A stretch of DNA of 64,000 nt from Lentzea nigeriaca (GTDB taxonomy: Bacteria > Actinomycetota > Actinomycetes > Mycobacteriales > Pseudonocardiaceae): assembly GCF_016907955.1 (NCBI RefSeq), contig NZ_JAFBCX010000001.1:930001-994000 (forward strand), read 5' to 3'. The notes beneath the pieces are model-generated. The model was given only the letters and a program-made list of their open reading frames with translations. It had not been told where the DNA came from and did not search any database. The translations under genes and the position numbers were made by a program. This document shows, piece by piece, positions 38,188 through 47,451 of this stretch; position 1 is the stretch's first letter; the number at the start of each line of letters is the position of its first letter.

Positions 38188-38731
38188 ACGCGTCCTCCGT
38201 CTTCACGACACCCGCCGTGCGGCCCGGCGCGGTGTGGTTGTCCCAGTAGAGGTTGGTGTGCGCGATGACCTTGTCCGGGGTCGGCGCGCCCCACTCGGAC
38301 AGGTCCTCGGTGGTGTGCGCGTCGCTCACGAGCAGAGCGTCGTAGCCGCGCACGATCGCGCCGTGCAGGGTCGAGCGGATGCACTCGTCGGTCTGCGCGC
38401 CGGAGATCACGAGGCTGCCGATTCCCTTGCCCGCCAGCACTTCCTCGAGGTCGGTGGCCTCGAAGGAGTCGGCGTACGTCTTGTGCACCACCGGTTCGCC
38501 CTCGGCGAGCTTCAGCTCTGGCACGAACTGCCAGCGCTCCGAGCCCATGGGCACGTGCTCCGGGTTGCTGTGCTGCACCCACACGACGTCGACGCCCGCC
38601 GCGCGGGCCTTCTCGACGAGGGTGGCGACGTTGGCGACGACTTCGTCGCGGTTGTGGGCGTGGTTCACCACGCCGTTCTGGACGTCGATCACGAGCAGTG
38701 CGGTGTTGGGGCGGTTCGCCAGAGTCGTCAC
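38171..38731 (-). CDS. Isochorismatase-like cysteine hydrolase 1
   Basis: About 186 residues. The triad is Asp in 'ALLVIDVQNGVV', Lys in 'PVVHKTYADSFEAT' and Cys in 'LVISGAQTDECIRSTLHGA', the usual spacing. The family includes isochorismatase, nicotinamidase and maleamate amidohydrolases; which one this is cannot be told. GTG 38731 fits a leaderless start seven bases past a TAGTGT hexamer (38744-38739). It lies directly after an AraC gene and a second isochorismatase-like gene on the same strand. Confidence 0.88.
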   Translation of the reverse strand: MTTLANRPNTALLVIDVQNGVVNHAHNRDEVVANVATLVEKARAAGVDVVWVQHSNPEHVPMGSERWQFVPELKLAEGEPVVHKTYADSFEATDLEEVLAGKGIGSLVISGAQTDECIRSTLHGAIVRGYDALLVSDAHTTEDLSEWGAPTPDKVIAHTNLYWDNHTAPGRTAGVVKTEDAFKPAG

Positions 38732-38738
38732 GCGGGTC

Positions 38739-38744
38739 ACACTA
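38739..38744 (-). promoter_or_regulatory. Putative -10 (TAGTGT) for leaderless isochorismatase 1
   Basis: TAGTGT on the minus strand ends seven bases before GTG 38731. It lies between the AraC stop and this gene, so the gene may have its own promoter within the cluster. Confidence 0.4.
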
Positions 38745-38764
38745 TGCCTCGGGTCTGACAATTT

Positions 38765-39667
38765 TCAGCGCGAGCGCAGGCGGCGCAGCATGCGGGCGTC
38801 CTCGAAGCCGACGTTGCGTGCCGCGGTCTCGACGGTGGCGCCCTGCCCGATGAGGTGTTCGGCCCGTTCGACGCGCAACGCCTGCTGGTACTTCAACGGC
38901 GTCATGCCTGTTGCCTTGCCGAACAACCGCGTGACTGTCCGTTCGCTGCACCCGACGACAGTGGCCAGCTCTGTGAGCGACAGACGGTCGGTGAGCCGTG
39001 ACTCGATGACGTCCTGAATGCGGTGCACGGTCTCGTTGATGTGCGAGCGGTGCCGCAGCAGCACGCTGGCCTGCTGGTCGTCGCCGTTCCTGCGCGCGTA
39101 GACGACCATCGTGCGCGCGACGCTCGCGGCGGTGGCCGGTCCGTGCCGGGCCGCGACCAGGTTCAACGCCAGGTCGATGCCGCTCGCGATGCCCGCCGAC
39201 GTCACGACCCGATCGTCCTCCACGAACAGAACATCTCTGACGACCCGTGCGCGCGGATAGCGCCGTTGGAGCTCATCCTGCAGTTCGTGGTGCGTGGTGC
39301 AACGGCGGCCATCGAGCAGACCGGCGCGGCCGAGTGCGTCGGCTCCGGCGCACACACTCGCGACCGTGCCGCCGCCTTCGTGGTGCTGCCGGAGCCACGT
39401 GAGCGCTCGTGCGCTCAGCGGCCCGGTCCCGACGAGCGCCGGAGACCGCCACCCCGGCACGAACACCAGGTCCTGCGGCGTCAACGACGGCAACTCGGCC
39501 GCGGTGCCCAGCGGCACGCCCTGATGGCTGCGCACGGAGTCCGAGTCGCCCACGTACTCCAGCGCGTACCCGCCCACGAGGTCGGCCGCGCTGGAGAACA
39601 CCTGCGCCGGCCCCGCGAGGTCGAGCAGGTGCACTCCCGGCACGAGCAGAAAAACGACTCTGGTCAC
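38765..39667 (-). CDS. GlxA-type AraC regulator with DJ-1/PfpI domain
   Basis: 300 residues. The N-terminal 180 form a DJ-1/PfpI-like domain ('VVFLLVPGVHLLDLAGPAQV', 'GGGTVASVCAGADALGRAGL' with the nucleophile-elbow Cys, 'CTTHHELQDEL'). The C-terminal 100 hold the AraC helix-turn-helix pair ('LSLTELATVVGCSERTVTRL', 'VETAARNVGFEDARMLRRLR'). Such GlxA-like proteins usually control amide or amine catabolism. GTG 39667 overlaps the stop of the upstream isochorismatase by four bases. Placed between two isochorismatase-like hydrolases, it probably regulates both. Confidence 0.9.
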   Translation of the reverse strand: MTRVVFLLVPGVHLLDLAGPAQVFSSAADLVGGYALEYVGDSDSVRSHQGVPLGTAAELPSLTPQDLVFVPGWRSPALVGTGPLSARALTWLRQHHEGGGTVASVCAGADALGRAGLLDGRRCTTHHELQDELQRRYPRARVVRDVLFVEDDRVVTSAGIASGIDLALNLVAARHGPATAASVARTMVVYARRNGDDQQASVLLRHRSHINETVHRIQDVIESRLTDRLSLTELATVVGCSERTVTRLFGKATGMTPLKYQQALRVERAEHLIGQGATVETAARNVGFEDARMLRRLRSR

Positions 39668-40212
39668 GATCCGGTCAGCGTAGCGACATCCGAGATCCGC
39701 GCGAACCGGCCCGCCAGCACGGACTCGGTGCGATCGATGATCTCCTCGACGCCGACCATCTTCCCGGTCCTCCAGTGCGGCAGCGGCGTCGTGGCGGTCG
39801 CGTCCGTCACGAACGTCATGTCGAACCCGAGGTCCGACCCCACCCGCGTCGTCGTCTCGCAGCACTGCTCGGTCTTGATGCCGCTGACCAGCAGCTCCCT
39901 GACACCGCGCATCGTGAGCGTCTGCTGCAGGTTCGTGGTGGTGAACGGGTTGTGCGAGGTCTTGGTGAGGATCGGCTCGTCGTCGAGCGGCTTGAGGCCG
40001 TCGATCAGGCGCACGTGGCCCAGGGCGGGGTCGAACACGTCGCCGCTGCCGGGCTCGGAGTGCAGCACCCACACGACGAGGTCGCCGGCGTCCCGGGTCA
40101 TGTCGACCAGCTGGTTCACCTTGCCCACGATGTCCGGGTTCGACACGTCCGCCCAGTTGGCGCGCTGACGGAACGACTCCTGCACGTCGATGACGATCAA
40201 TGCTCGCTTCAT
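39664..40212 (-). CDS. Isochorismatase-like cysteine hydrolase 2
   Basis: 182 residues with the same triad as its neighbour: Asp in 'ALIVIDVQESFRQR', Lys in 'PILTKTSHNPFTTT' and Cys in 'LLVSGIKTEQCCETTTR'. The Cys-Cys pair at the nucleophile is unusual; the first aligns with the catalytic one. It overlaps the AraC gene by four bases. It is only moderately similar to the first hydrolase, so the pair looks like divergent paralogues rather than a recent copy. Its substrate is unknown. Confidence 0.88.
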   Translation of the reverse strand: MKRALIVIDVQESFRQRANWADVSNPDIVGKVNQLVDMTRDAGDLVVWVLHSEPGSGDVFDPALGHVRLIDGLKPLDDEPILTKTSHNPFTTTNLQQTLTMRGVRELLVSGIKTEQCCETTTRVGSDLGFDMTFVTDATATTPLPHWRTGKMVGVEEIIDRTESVLAGRFARISDVATLTGS

Positions 40213-40302
40213 GACCTCGAGAATCGTCGTTCGGCCGGGGCGGAGACAGGCACTGCCCGGACGTCATGCGGACGGATCTGGTCACCGTGCGAAGATCACC
40301 AC

Positions 40303-41211
40303 GTGGACTTACGCGTGCTGGCGGGCGACCCCGCGAACCCGGATCTCGGCGCCGACGTGACGGTGTCGGTGGGACGGGACGACCTCGACGGGTACGCCGT
40401 GCCGTTCGTGCGCGTGACGAAGGGCGAGGTGCGCAGAATCCTCGTGGGACACGCACGCACCGATGGACACCACATCGACGTGGTGGCACGGGCGGCCTGG
40501 AGCGAGAACGGCGGTTGGCACCGCGAGTCGTGGCCGGGCGACGACCTGTCCGAGCTGCTGAAGCACCCCGCGCACCCGATCCCCGACGACGGCACGAGGG
40601 TCGAGGTGGTGTCGAAGGCCATCGCCGAGGGGTCGCGGAACACGGTCGCGGACCTGCGCGGACTGCGCTACGAGATGGAACGGCAGGTCGCGGACCTGTT
40701 GGCGCAGCGCAGGAACACCGCGCTGCGGATGGTGATGGCCCAGCTCGTCGAGCTCTCGATCGCGTTCAGCCGCGCCCGCGACCAGGCCCGCGAAACGCTC
40801 CGCGAGGTCAGGATCCCCGGTGTCGTGCGGCACTGCGAGGCCATGGACGTCGAGCTGGGCGACGAGGTCACCCGGCTGCAGTCGTTGCTGAGCAGCGTGT
40901 CGACGTTCGCCGTCGCCCAGGAAGGCGAGGCGCAGCAGCGGTTCAACATGCTCGCCGCCGCGGCCGCCGCCGGGCTCGGTCTGCCCGCGCTGATCCTGTC
41001 GCTCTACGGCGCGGACGCCTACCTGCCGTTCACGTGGGACAAGGCGTGGCGTGCGCTGGGACCGATCGCGTTCGCCCTGACCCTGGCCGCGGGAATCATC
41101 CTGCGGCGCATGCCCGGCCGTACCACCTCGAAGCACTACCTGGCGGCGCTAGGACTCATCGCCGGGCTGATCGGCGTGCTGCTGATCGCGGGGTTTCTCG
41201 CGCCGGGCTAA
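40303..41211 (+). CDS. Hypothetical protein with C-terminal membrane helix pair
   Basis: 302 residues. The N-terminal 80 ('VTVSVGRDDLDGYAVPFVRV', 'GWHRESWPGDDLSELLKHPA') form a beta-rich soluble domain. A helical middle follows (about 110-220, 'LAQRRNTALRMVMAQLVELS'), resembling the coiled coil of CorA-type proteins. It ends with membrane helices near 224-243, 255-272 and 280-300. I recognise no known family, though the overall plan of a head, helical stalk and helix hairpin is CorA-like without the GMN motif. GTG 40303 is the first start with protein-like sequence. Monocistronic. Confidence 0.7.
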   Translation: MDLRVLAGDPANPDLGADVTVSVGRDDLDGYAVPFVRVTKGEVRRILVGHARTDGHHIDVVARAAWSENGGWHRESWPGDDLSELLKHPAHPIPDDGTRVEVVSKAIAEGSRNTVADLRGLRYEMERQVADLLAQRRNTALRMVMAQLVELSIAFSRARDQARETLREVRIPGVVRHCEAMDVELGDEVTRLQSLLSSVSTFAVAQEGEAQQRFNMLAAAAAAGLGLPALILSLYGADAYLPFTWDKAWRALGPIAFALTLAAGIILRRMPGRTTSKHYLAALGLIAGLIGVLLIAGFLAPG

Positions 41212-41549
41212 AGGGGACGGCGGCCCGCGAACCCCACGTCGGCCCGGTGGTACCACGCCAGCGTCCGGTCGCCCTCCAGCCAGCACAACAGGATCGGTAC
41301 ACCGTCCTTCTCGGACGGGAAGTCGACCAGCAGCGGCGCGAAGCCCTTCAGCTCGGCCCCTGTCTGCTGCACGGCCTCCATGAGCTCGTCCAGCCGTGCC
41401 TGCGCCGCCTTGAACTCCGGCAGCCCGCCCAGCGACGACGAGCCGACGGCCAGTTCGGCGGCGTCGGCGCGCAGCCGCACGATCTCGTCCAGCACCGGCA
41501 GCAACCGGGCGAGCTCGGCCTGGGCTTCGTCGAGGGTGAACAGTGCCAC
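41208..41549 (-). CDS. DUF2203 family protein
   Basis: 113 residues. 'LFTLDEAQAELARLLPVLDE' is the usual beginning, then a helix 'LGGLPEFKAAQARLDELMEA', and the family ends 'GVPILLCWLEGDRTLAWYHR' with 'DVGFAGRRPL'. The C-terminal tail is highly conserved in this family, whose role is unknown. GTG 41549 begins the protein; the frame upstream is antisense to the aldo/keto reductase. It overlaps the convergent gene at 41208-41211 and lies head to head with the reductase, about 27 bases between starts. Confidence 0.85.
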   Translation of the reverse strand: MALFTLDEAQAELARLLPVLDEIVRLRADAAELAVGSSSLGGLPEFKAAQARLDELMEAVQQTGAELKGFAPLLVDFPSEKDGVPILLCWLEGDRTLAWYHRADVGFAGRRPL

Positions 41550-41576
41550 GACACCAAGGCTGGCACAGTGTGGAGA

Positions 41577-42449
41577 GTGACGTGGCGTCTGGGTGACCTG
41601 AACGTGAACCGGATCGGCTTCGGCGCGATGCGACTGCCGCAGCGGGGAGGCGCGTTCGATCCCGATGCGACACCCCGCGACCGCGGGCAGGCCATCGGGG
41701 TGCTGCGGAAGGCCGTCGAGCTCGGCGTCAACCACATCGACACGGCCGCCTTCTACTTCTCTGCCACCAGATCGGCCAACGAACTGATCAACACCGCGCT
41801 GTCGCCGTACCCGCCCGATCTCGTGATCGCCACGAAGGTCGGGCCGGGCAGGACGCCGCAGGGGGAGTGGCTGCCGCTCGCCACCCCTCCCCAGCTCCGC
41901 GGCCAGGTCGAGGAGAACCTGCGCCAGCTCGGCAGGGACCACCTCGACGTCGTGAACCTGCGGGTGAGCGGGCTCGACGACGTCAGCGCGCACTTCGAGC
42001 AGCTCGCGTTGTTGCAGCAGGAAGGGCTCATCCGGCACCTCGGGCTCTCGAACGTGAAACCGCGCCACCTCGACCAGGCGCGGAAGATCGCCGACGTCGT
42101 GTGCGTGCAGAACTCCTACGGGCTCGGCCATCACCCCGAGCAGGACGAGTTCGTCGGTGTCTGCCGGGAGCACGGCATCGCGTTCGTGCCGTTCTTCGCC
42201 CTGGCCGGCGCGAACAAGGAGGCGGGTTCGCCCGCCGAGGACGACGTGGTCACCGACATCGCCCGCGCGCACGACGCCTCACCCGCCCAGGTCCGTCTCG
42301 CCTGGACACTCGCGCAGGGACCGCACGTGCTGGTCATTCCCGGCACCGGAGATCCGGAACACCTGCGGCAGAACATCGAGGCGAGCGACCTCCGGCTCAC
42401 CACCGAAGAGCTCACCCGCCTCGACGCGCTGCACCTCAACGCTGGCTGA
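41577..42449 (+). CDS. Aldo/keto reductase
   Basis: A 290-residue TIM-barrel NADPH oxidoreductase. 'LNVNRIGFGAMRLPQRGGAF' opens the barrel. Catalytic Asp and Tyr lie in 'GVNHIDTAAFYFSATRSANE' (about residue 45), Lys in 'VIATKVGPGRTP', and the usual His position in 'DHLDVVNLRVSG' is replaced by Asn-Leu-Arg, as in several members of this subgroup. The cofactor site is 'VIPGTGDPEHLRQNI' near the end. GTG 41577 is used; GTG 41568 in the same frame is an alternative. It converges with the ABC permease gene, which overlaps its last bases (42436-42449). Confidence 0.9.
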   Translation: MTWRLGDLNVNRIGFGAMRLPQRGGAFDPDATPRDRGQAIGVLRKAVELGVNHIDTAAFYFSATRSANELINTALSPYPPDLVIATKVGPGRTPQGEWLPLATPPQLRGQVEENLRQLGRDHLDVVNLRVSGLDDVSAHFEQLALLQQEGLIRHLGLSNVKPRHLDQARKIADVVCVQNSYGLGHHPEQDEFVGVCREHGIAFVPFFALAGANKEAGSPAEDDVVTDIARAHDASPAQVRLAWTLAQGPHVLVIPGTGDPEHLRQNIEASDLRLTTEELTRLDALHLNAG

Positions 42450-43179
42450 TCCGCCGGAACAGCCACACGGCAAGCGGGAAGGCCACCACGAGCAACCCAC
42501 CCGACCACGCCGGCGCGAGCCATCCGGACGTGACAGGTGAACCGGTCAGCAACGCGCGCACGGTCTCGATCACCGGCGTGACCGGCTGGTGTTCGCTGAC
42601 CACCCGCAGCCACGGCGGCATGGTCGACACCGGCACGAACGCGCTGCTCAGGTACGGCAGGAACAACATGAAGAAACCGAACATGCTCGCCGACTCCACG
42701 GACCGCGCGACCACACCGAACCCGGCCGTGAGCCACGACAGCGCCAGCACGTAGATCAGCAGCAGTCCCATCGCCAGCACCCAGGCGACCGGGGAAGCCG
42801 GGGGACGGAAACCCATCAGCAAAGCCGCGAAGACGACCGCCGACGTCGCCACGGCGTTGCGCGCGACCGAGGCGGTGACGTGGCCCGTCAGCACCGCGAA
42901 AGCGCTGATCGGCATGGAGCGGAACCGGTCGACCACGCCCCTGCCCATGTCGTCGGCCACCGCCATGGCGGTCGACGAGGCGCCGTACCCGGTGCACAGC
43001 ACCAGGATCCCGGGCACGACGTAGTTCACATAGGACTCGACCGCGGTGACCGCGCCGCCGAAGACGTAGACGAACAACGCCATCATCATGACCGGCAGTA
43101 CGATCGACATGATCACCAGGTCGAGGTTGCGCCGGCTCAGCCGGACGCTGCGGCCGACGAGGGTCAGGGTGACGGTCAT
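42436..43179 (-). CDS. ABC-2 type permease (DrrB-like)
   Basis: 247 residues with six membrane helices. It starts 'TVTLTLVGRSVRLSRRNLDL' and has 'LVIMSIVLPVMMMALFVYVF' as the first span. 'ADDMGRGVVDRFRSMPISAF' is the conserved cytoplasmic loop of daunorubicin-resistance type permeases, and 'FVPVSTMPPWLRVVSEHQPV' precedes the last outer loop. ATG 43179 overlaps the ATPase stop by four bases, so the two make one exporter. The likely substrate is a hydrophobic drug or metabolite, regulated by the divergent TetR protein. Confidence 0.92.
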   Translation of the reverse strand: MTVTLTLVGRSVRLSRRNLDLVIMSIVLPVMMMALFVYVFGGAVTAVESYVNYVVPGILVLCTGYGASSTAMAVADDMGRGVVDRFRSMPISAFAVLTGHVTASVARNAVATSAVVFAALLMGFRPPASPVAWVLAMGLLLIYVLALSWLTAGFGVVARSVESASMFGFFMLFLPYLSSAFVPVSTMPPWLRVVSEHQPVTPVIETVRALLTGSPVTSGWLAPAWSGGLLVVAFPLAVWLFRRISQR

Positions 43180-44084
43180 GCCGCTGCTCCCGTCAGGGTC
43201 GTGAACACGTCGTCCAGCGTCGGCCGGTGCGTCGACACGCGGTCGGGCCGCACTCCGGCGGTGAGCAGGTCGTCCAGCACGCGGTGCAGGTGTGTGGCGC
43301 TGCCGTCGGACGGCACGCTCACGGTCGGCCCGTCCGTCACCCCGCCGACCAGCACGTGCGCCCGCGCGGCGTCCTCGCACGAGGGGAACGTCAGGTCGAG
43401 GCGCGCGCCGCCGACCGAGTTCTTCAACGCGTCCGCGGTCCCGTCCGCGACCACGTTCCCGTTGTCCAGCACCACGATCCGGTCGGCGAGGCGGTCGGCC
43501 TCCTCGAGGTACTGGGTCGTGAGGAAGATCGTCACGCCTTCGCGGACGAGGTCGCCGACGGCGTCCCACATCGTCGTGCGGCTGACGGGGTCGAGGCCGG
43601 TCGTCGGCTCGTCCAGGAACAGCAGCCGTGGCCGGGCCACGAGGCTCATGGCGAGGTCCAGCCGGCGCCGCAGGCCGCCGGAGTACGTGCGCACCCGCCG
43701 GTCCGCGACGTCGGGGAGCTGGAAGCGCTCCAGCAGCTCCGAAGTGCGCACACGCGCCGCTGACCGGCGGAAACGCCGCAACCGCGCGATCATGAGCAGG
43801 TTCTCTCGCCCGGTCTGCTCCTCGTCGACGGCCGCGTACTGGCCGGTCAGGCTGATCACGCCGCGCACGGCGGCGGGTGAGCGCACCACGTCGAACCCCG
43901 CGATCCTCGCGCTGCCCTCGTCGGGTCGCGTCAACGTGCTCAGGATCCGGATCGTGGTCGTCTTGCCCGCGCCGTTCGGTCCGAGCAGGGCGAGGACCGA
44001 CCCCTCGGCCACCTTCAGGTCCAGGCCGCTGAGCACGGTGTTCTCGCCGTACCTCTTCGTCAGCCCGGCTGTCTCGACGATCAT
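43176..44084 (-). CDS. Daunorubicin-resistance type ABC ATPase (DrrA-like)
   Basis: 302 residues. Walker A is 'GPNGAGKTTTIRILSTL' (about residue 38), signature 'YSGGLRRRLDLAMSL', Walker B 'RLLFLDEPTTGLDPVSRTTM', and the switch His position is Gln ('FLTTQYLEEADRLAD'), as in DrrA. The C-terminal 80 residues form the extra domain of this class ('ARAHVLVGGVTDGPTVSVPS'). It has a GGGGGT site. The gene is divergent from a TetR gene with two palindromes between, so expression is probably induced by a ligand of that protein. Confidence 0.93.
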   Translation of the reverse strand: MIVETAGLTKRYGENTVLSGLDLKVAEGSVLALLGPNGAGKTTTIRILSTLTRPDEGSARIAGFDVVRSPAAVRGVISLTGQYAAVDEEQTGRENLLMIARLRRFRRSAARVRTSELLERFQLPDVADRRVRTYSGGLRRRLDLAMSLVARPRLLFLDEPTTGLDPVSRTTMWDAVGDLVREGVTIFLTTQYLEEADRLADRIVVLDNGNVVADGTADALKNSVGGARLDLTFPSCEDAARAHVLVGGVTDGPTVSVPSDGSATHLHRVLDDLLTAGVRPDRVSTHRPTLDDVFTTLTGAAA

Positions 44085-44099
44085 TGCACCCCCAATTTA

Positions 44100-44116
44100 T
44101 GCGTACGTCATACGCA
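44100..44116. promoter_or_regulatory. TetR operator box 1
   Basis: TGCGTACGTCATACGCA has arms TGCGTA and TACGCA. Its centre is 28 bases from that of box 2, and it lies near the drr-type start. Confidence 0.65.
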
Positions 44117-44128
44117 AAACGCGAATGA

Positions 44129-44143
44129 GCGTATGGCATACGC
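44129..44143. promoter_or_regulatory. TetR operator box 2
   Basis: GCGTATGGCATACGC is a perfect 7+7 palindrome around one base. It shares the GCGTA...TACGC arms with box 1 and lies 18 bases before the TetR ATG, where it would block that promoter. Confidence 0.7.
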
Positions 44144-44161
44144 ATCTGTTTGACTAGGGGG

Positions 44162-44851
44162 ATGAAGAGGGGGCGCAAGCCGTCGATCGACGCGGCCGAC
44201 ATCACGCGGGCCGCCATCGCGATCGCGGACGCCGAAGGACTGGCCGCCGTCTCGATGGCTCGTGTCGCGCAGGAGCTGGGCAACGCCACGATGGCGCTCT
44301 ACCGGCACGTGAAGAGCAAGGACGAGCTGCTCGCGTTGATGAGCGACTCGGCCATGGAGGACCCGCCGGTGCTTCCGGCCGGTGGGTGGCGCGAACGCCT
44401 GTGGTTCTGGGCGAAGGCGGTGCTGGAGGGCATCAGCAGGCACCCGTGGTTCCCGCAGATCCCGATCAGCGGGCCGCCGGTCGGCCCGCACAGCCTCGCG
44501 TGGTTCGACGCCGGGCTCGGCGCGCTCGACGGCACGCCGCTGGAGCCCGGCGAGAAGGTCGGGGTGGTGATGGGGCTGATGACGTTCGTGCACGGCGAGG
44601 CACGCCTGCGGATCGCGCTGACCAGGGGCTTCCAGGAAGACCCCGCCGCCTTCAACGGCCGCTACGGCAAGGTGCTGCGCGAACTCGTGGACGGGAAGAA
44701 GATGCCCGCACTGGCCGCGGTCGTCGACGCCGGAGTGTTCGACGTGGACGACCTCTTCGACGTCGAGGACGTGGCCGCGGAGTTCGACTTCGGGCTGCAC
44801 CTGTTCCTGGAGGGTGTCGCCGCGCACATCGCTTCGAAGGGGTCGGCATGA
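44162..44851 (+). CDS. TetR regulator of the Drr-type exporter
   Basis: 229 residues. It begins 'MKRGRKPSIDAADITRAAIA', the style of TetR proteins with a TetR_C domain. The helix-turn-helix is 'LAAVSMARVAQELGNATMAL' with 'YRHVKSKDELLALM'. The C-terminal domain (about 80-229) contains 'GEKVGVVMGLMTFVHGEARL', typical of drug-binding regulators. ATG 44162 has an AGGGGG site. It is divergent from the exporter genes with paired palindromes between, and its stop overlaps mobA by four bases, so mobA depends on the same promoter. Confidence 0.92.
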   Translation: MKRGRKPSIDAADITRAAIAIADAEGLAAVSMARVAQELGNATMALYRHVKSKDELLALMSDSAMEDPPVLPAGGWRERLWFWAKAVLEGISRHPWFPQIPISGPPVGPHSLAWFDAGLGALDGTPLEPGEKVGVVMGLMTFVHGEARLRIALTRGFQEDPAAFNGRYGKVLRELVDGKKMPALAAVVDAGVFDVDDLFDVEDVAAEFDFGLHLFLEGVAAHIASKGSA

Positions 44852-45378
44852 GCTACGCGGCGATCATCCTCACCGGCGGAAAGGGTGAGCGGCTCGGCGG
44901 CGTCGACAAGGCCGCACTGTCCTATCGGGACGCGACGCTGCTCGACCACGTGCTGTCCGTTGTGGACGACGCGAGTCAGGTCGTCGTTGTGGGACCGGAG
45001 AAAGACCTTCCCGGCGTCACGTGGGCGCGCGAGGATCCGCCCGGTGGTGGTCCGCTCGCCGGCCTCGCCGCGGGACTGCGCGAGGTCACCGCGGAGTGGG
45101 TCGCGGTTCTCGCCGTCGACCAGCCGGGTCTGACCAGGAACACCATCGCGAGGCTGCGCGAGACCGGCCGCAACGCGGTGCTCAAGGACGATCGCACACA
45201 GTGGCTGATCGGCGTCTGGAACGCGGCCGATCTGCGCCAGGCACTACCTGAAGATCCACGAAACCAGCCGTTGCGCAAGACTCTGCGGCAGTTGAACCCG
45301 GTGGAGGTGTCCGCTTTGCCCGGTGAGGCGCGCGACGTCGACACCCCGGCCGACCTGGACACCCTTCACAGCGGTTGA
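44848..45378 (+). CDS. mobA: Molybdenum cofactor guanylyltransferase
   Basis: A 176-residue nucleotidyltransferase that adds GMP to molybdopterin, giving the guanine dinucleotide form of the cofactor. 'AAIILTGGKGERLGGVDKAAL' is the GTP loop (LxGGxxxRxGxxK), 'VVVVGPEKDLPG' follows, and 'EDPPGGGPLAGLAAGLREV' (about residue 64) is the guanine/Mg site with 'VLAVDQPGLT'. The usual Asp-x-Pro of 'DMP' is 'DQP'. ATG 44848 overlaps the TetR stop (ATGA). No other cofactor gene is nearby, so coupling to the TetR transcript is odd. MobA-like paralogues with other nucleotides exist and cannot be ruled out. Confidence 0.85.
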   Translation: MSYAAIILTGGKGERLGGVDKAALSYRDATLLDHVLSVVDDASQVVVVGPEKDLPGVTWAREDPPGGGPLAGLAAGLREVTAEWVAVLAVDQPGLTRNTIARLRETGRNAVLKDDRTQWLIGVWNAADLRQALPEDPRNQPLRKTLRQLNPVEVSALPGEARDVDTPADLDTLHSG

Positions 45379-45439
45379 ACAGGCGAAGCGTAAGACTGTT
45401 CCACCATCGGTAAACCCTGTTCTGCATGGAGGCCCGCAC

Positions 45440-46485
<1,046 letters not shown>

Positions 46486-46489
<4 letters not shown>

Positions 46490-47451
46490 GCCGCCCAGAA
46501 AAGGCAGCCAGGGGAGCAGCCGCCGCCGAGCGCCCCTCGTGGGCGCCGCCCGTGCTGCGAGGCGTCCGCATGGAGGCCGCGCTGCGCATGCTCGAGCTCG
46601 ACGTCCGGCGCCGCCTCGACGGCCTGCTGCAGGGCAACCACCTCGGCCTCGTGCCGGGGCCGGGCACCGAGCCCGGTGAGGCCAGGACCTACCAGCCCGG
46701 CGACGACGTGCGCCGGATGGACTGGGCGGTCACGGCGCGCACGACGGTGCCGCACATCCGCGAGACGGTCGCCGACCGCGAGCTGGAGACGTGGGTGGCG
46801 ATCGACCTGTCGCCGTCGCTCGACTTCGGCACGGCGGTGTGCGAGAAGCGCGACCTGGCCATCGCCGCGACGGCCGCGGTCGCCCACCTGACGCGCGGCG
46901 GCGGCAACCGGATCGGCGCGGCGGTCTCGACGGGCGCGCAGAACATCCGCATCCCGGCCCGCGGCGGTCTCGCCCACGCACGCGGCATGATCCGCAAGAT
47001 CGCCGAGATGCCGCGCGCCGAAGAGGGCACGCGCGGCGACCTGGCCGCGTTGCTGGAGCAGCTGCGCAGGCCACCGCGGCGGCGCGGCCTGATCGTGGTG
47101 ATCTCGGACTTTCTCGGCGGAATGGAGTGGCAACGTCCGCTGCGCGCGCTGTCGGCGCGGCACGACATCGTCGCCGTCGAGATCGTCGACCCGCGTGACG
47201 TCGACCTGCCCGAGGTCGGCACCGTCGTGCTGGCCGACCCGGAGAGCGGCCGGCAGCGTGAGGTGACGGCGTCCGCGTTGCTGCGCAAGGAGTTCAACGC
47301 GGCGGCCGCGGAACATCGCGCTGAAGTCGCGGCAGGGCTCAGGCGCGCGGGCGCCGGGCATCTGGTGCTGCGCACCGACTCCGACTGGATCGCGGACACG
47401 GTTCGTTTCGTGGTGGCGCGCAAGCGCCGCTGGTCTGGGGGTGTCGCATGA
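46486..47451 (+). CDS. DUF58 domain protein (MoxR partner)
   Basis: 321 residues, without a membrane segment. 'LRMLELDVRRRLDGLLQGNH' starts the conserved part, and the DUF58 signature is 'YQPGDDVRRMDWAVTARTTV' (about residue 62). A VWA-like fold follows, with a MIDAS-like 'WVAIDLSPSLDFGT' (DxSxS: Asp-Leu-Ser-Pro-Ser). DUF58 proteins are standard partners of MoxR ATPases. It overlaps moxR by four bases and the VWA gene by four bases, so all three are made together. Confidence 0.93.
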
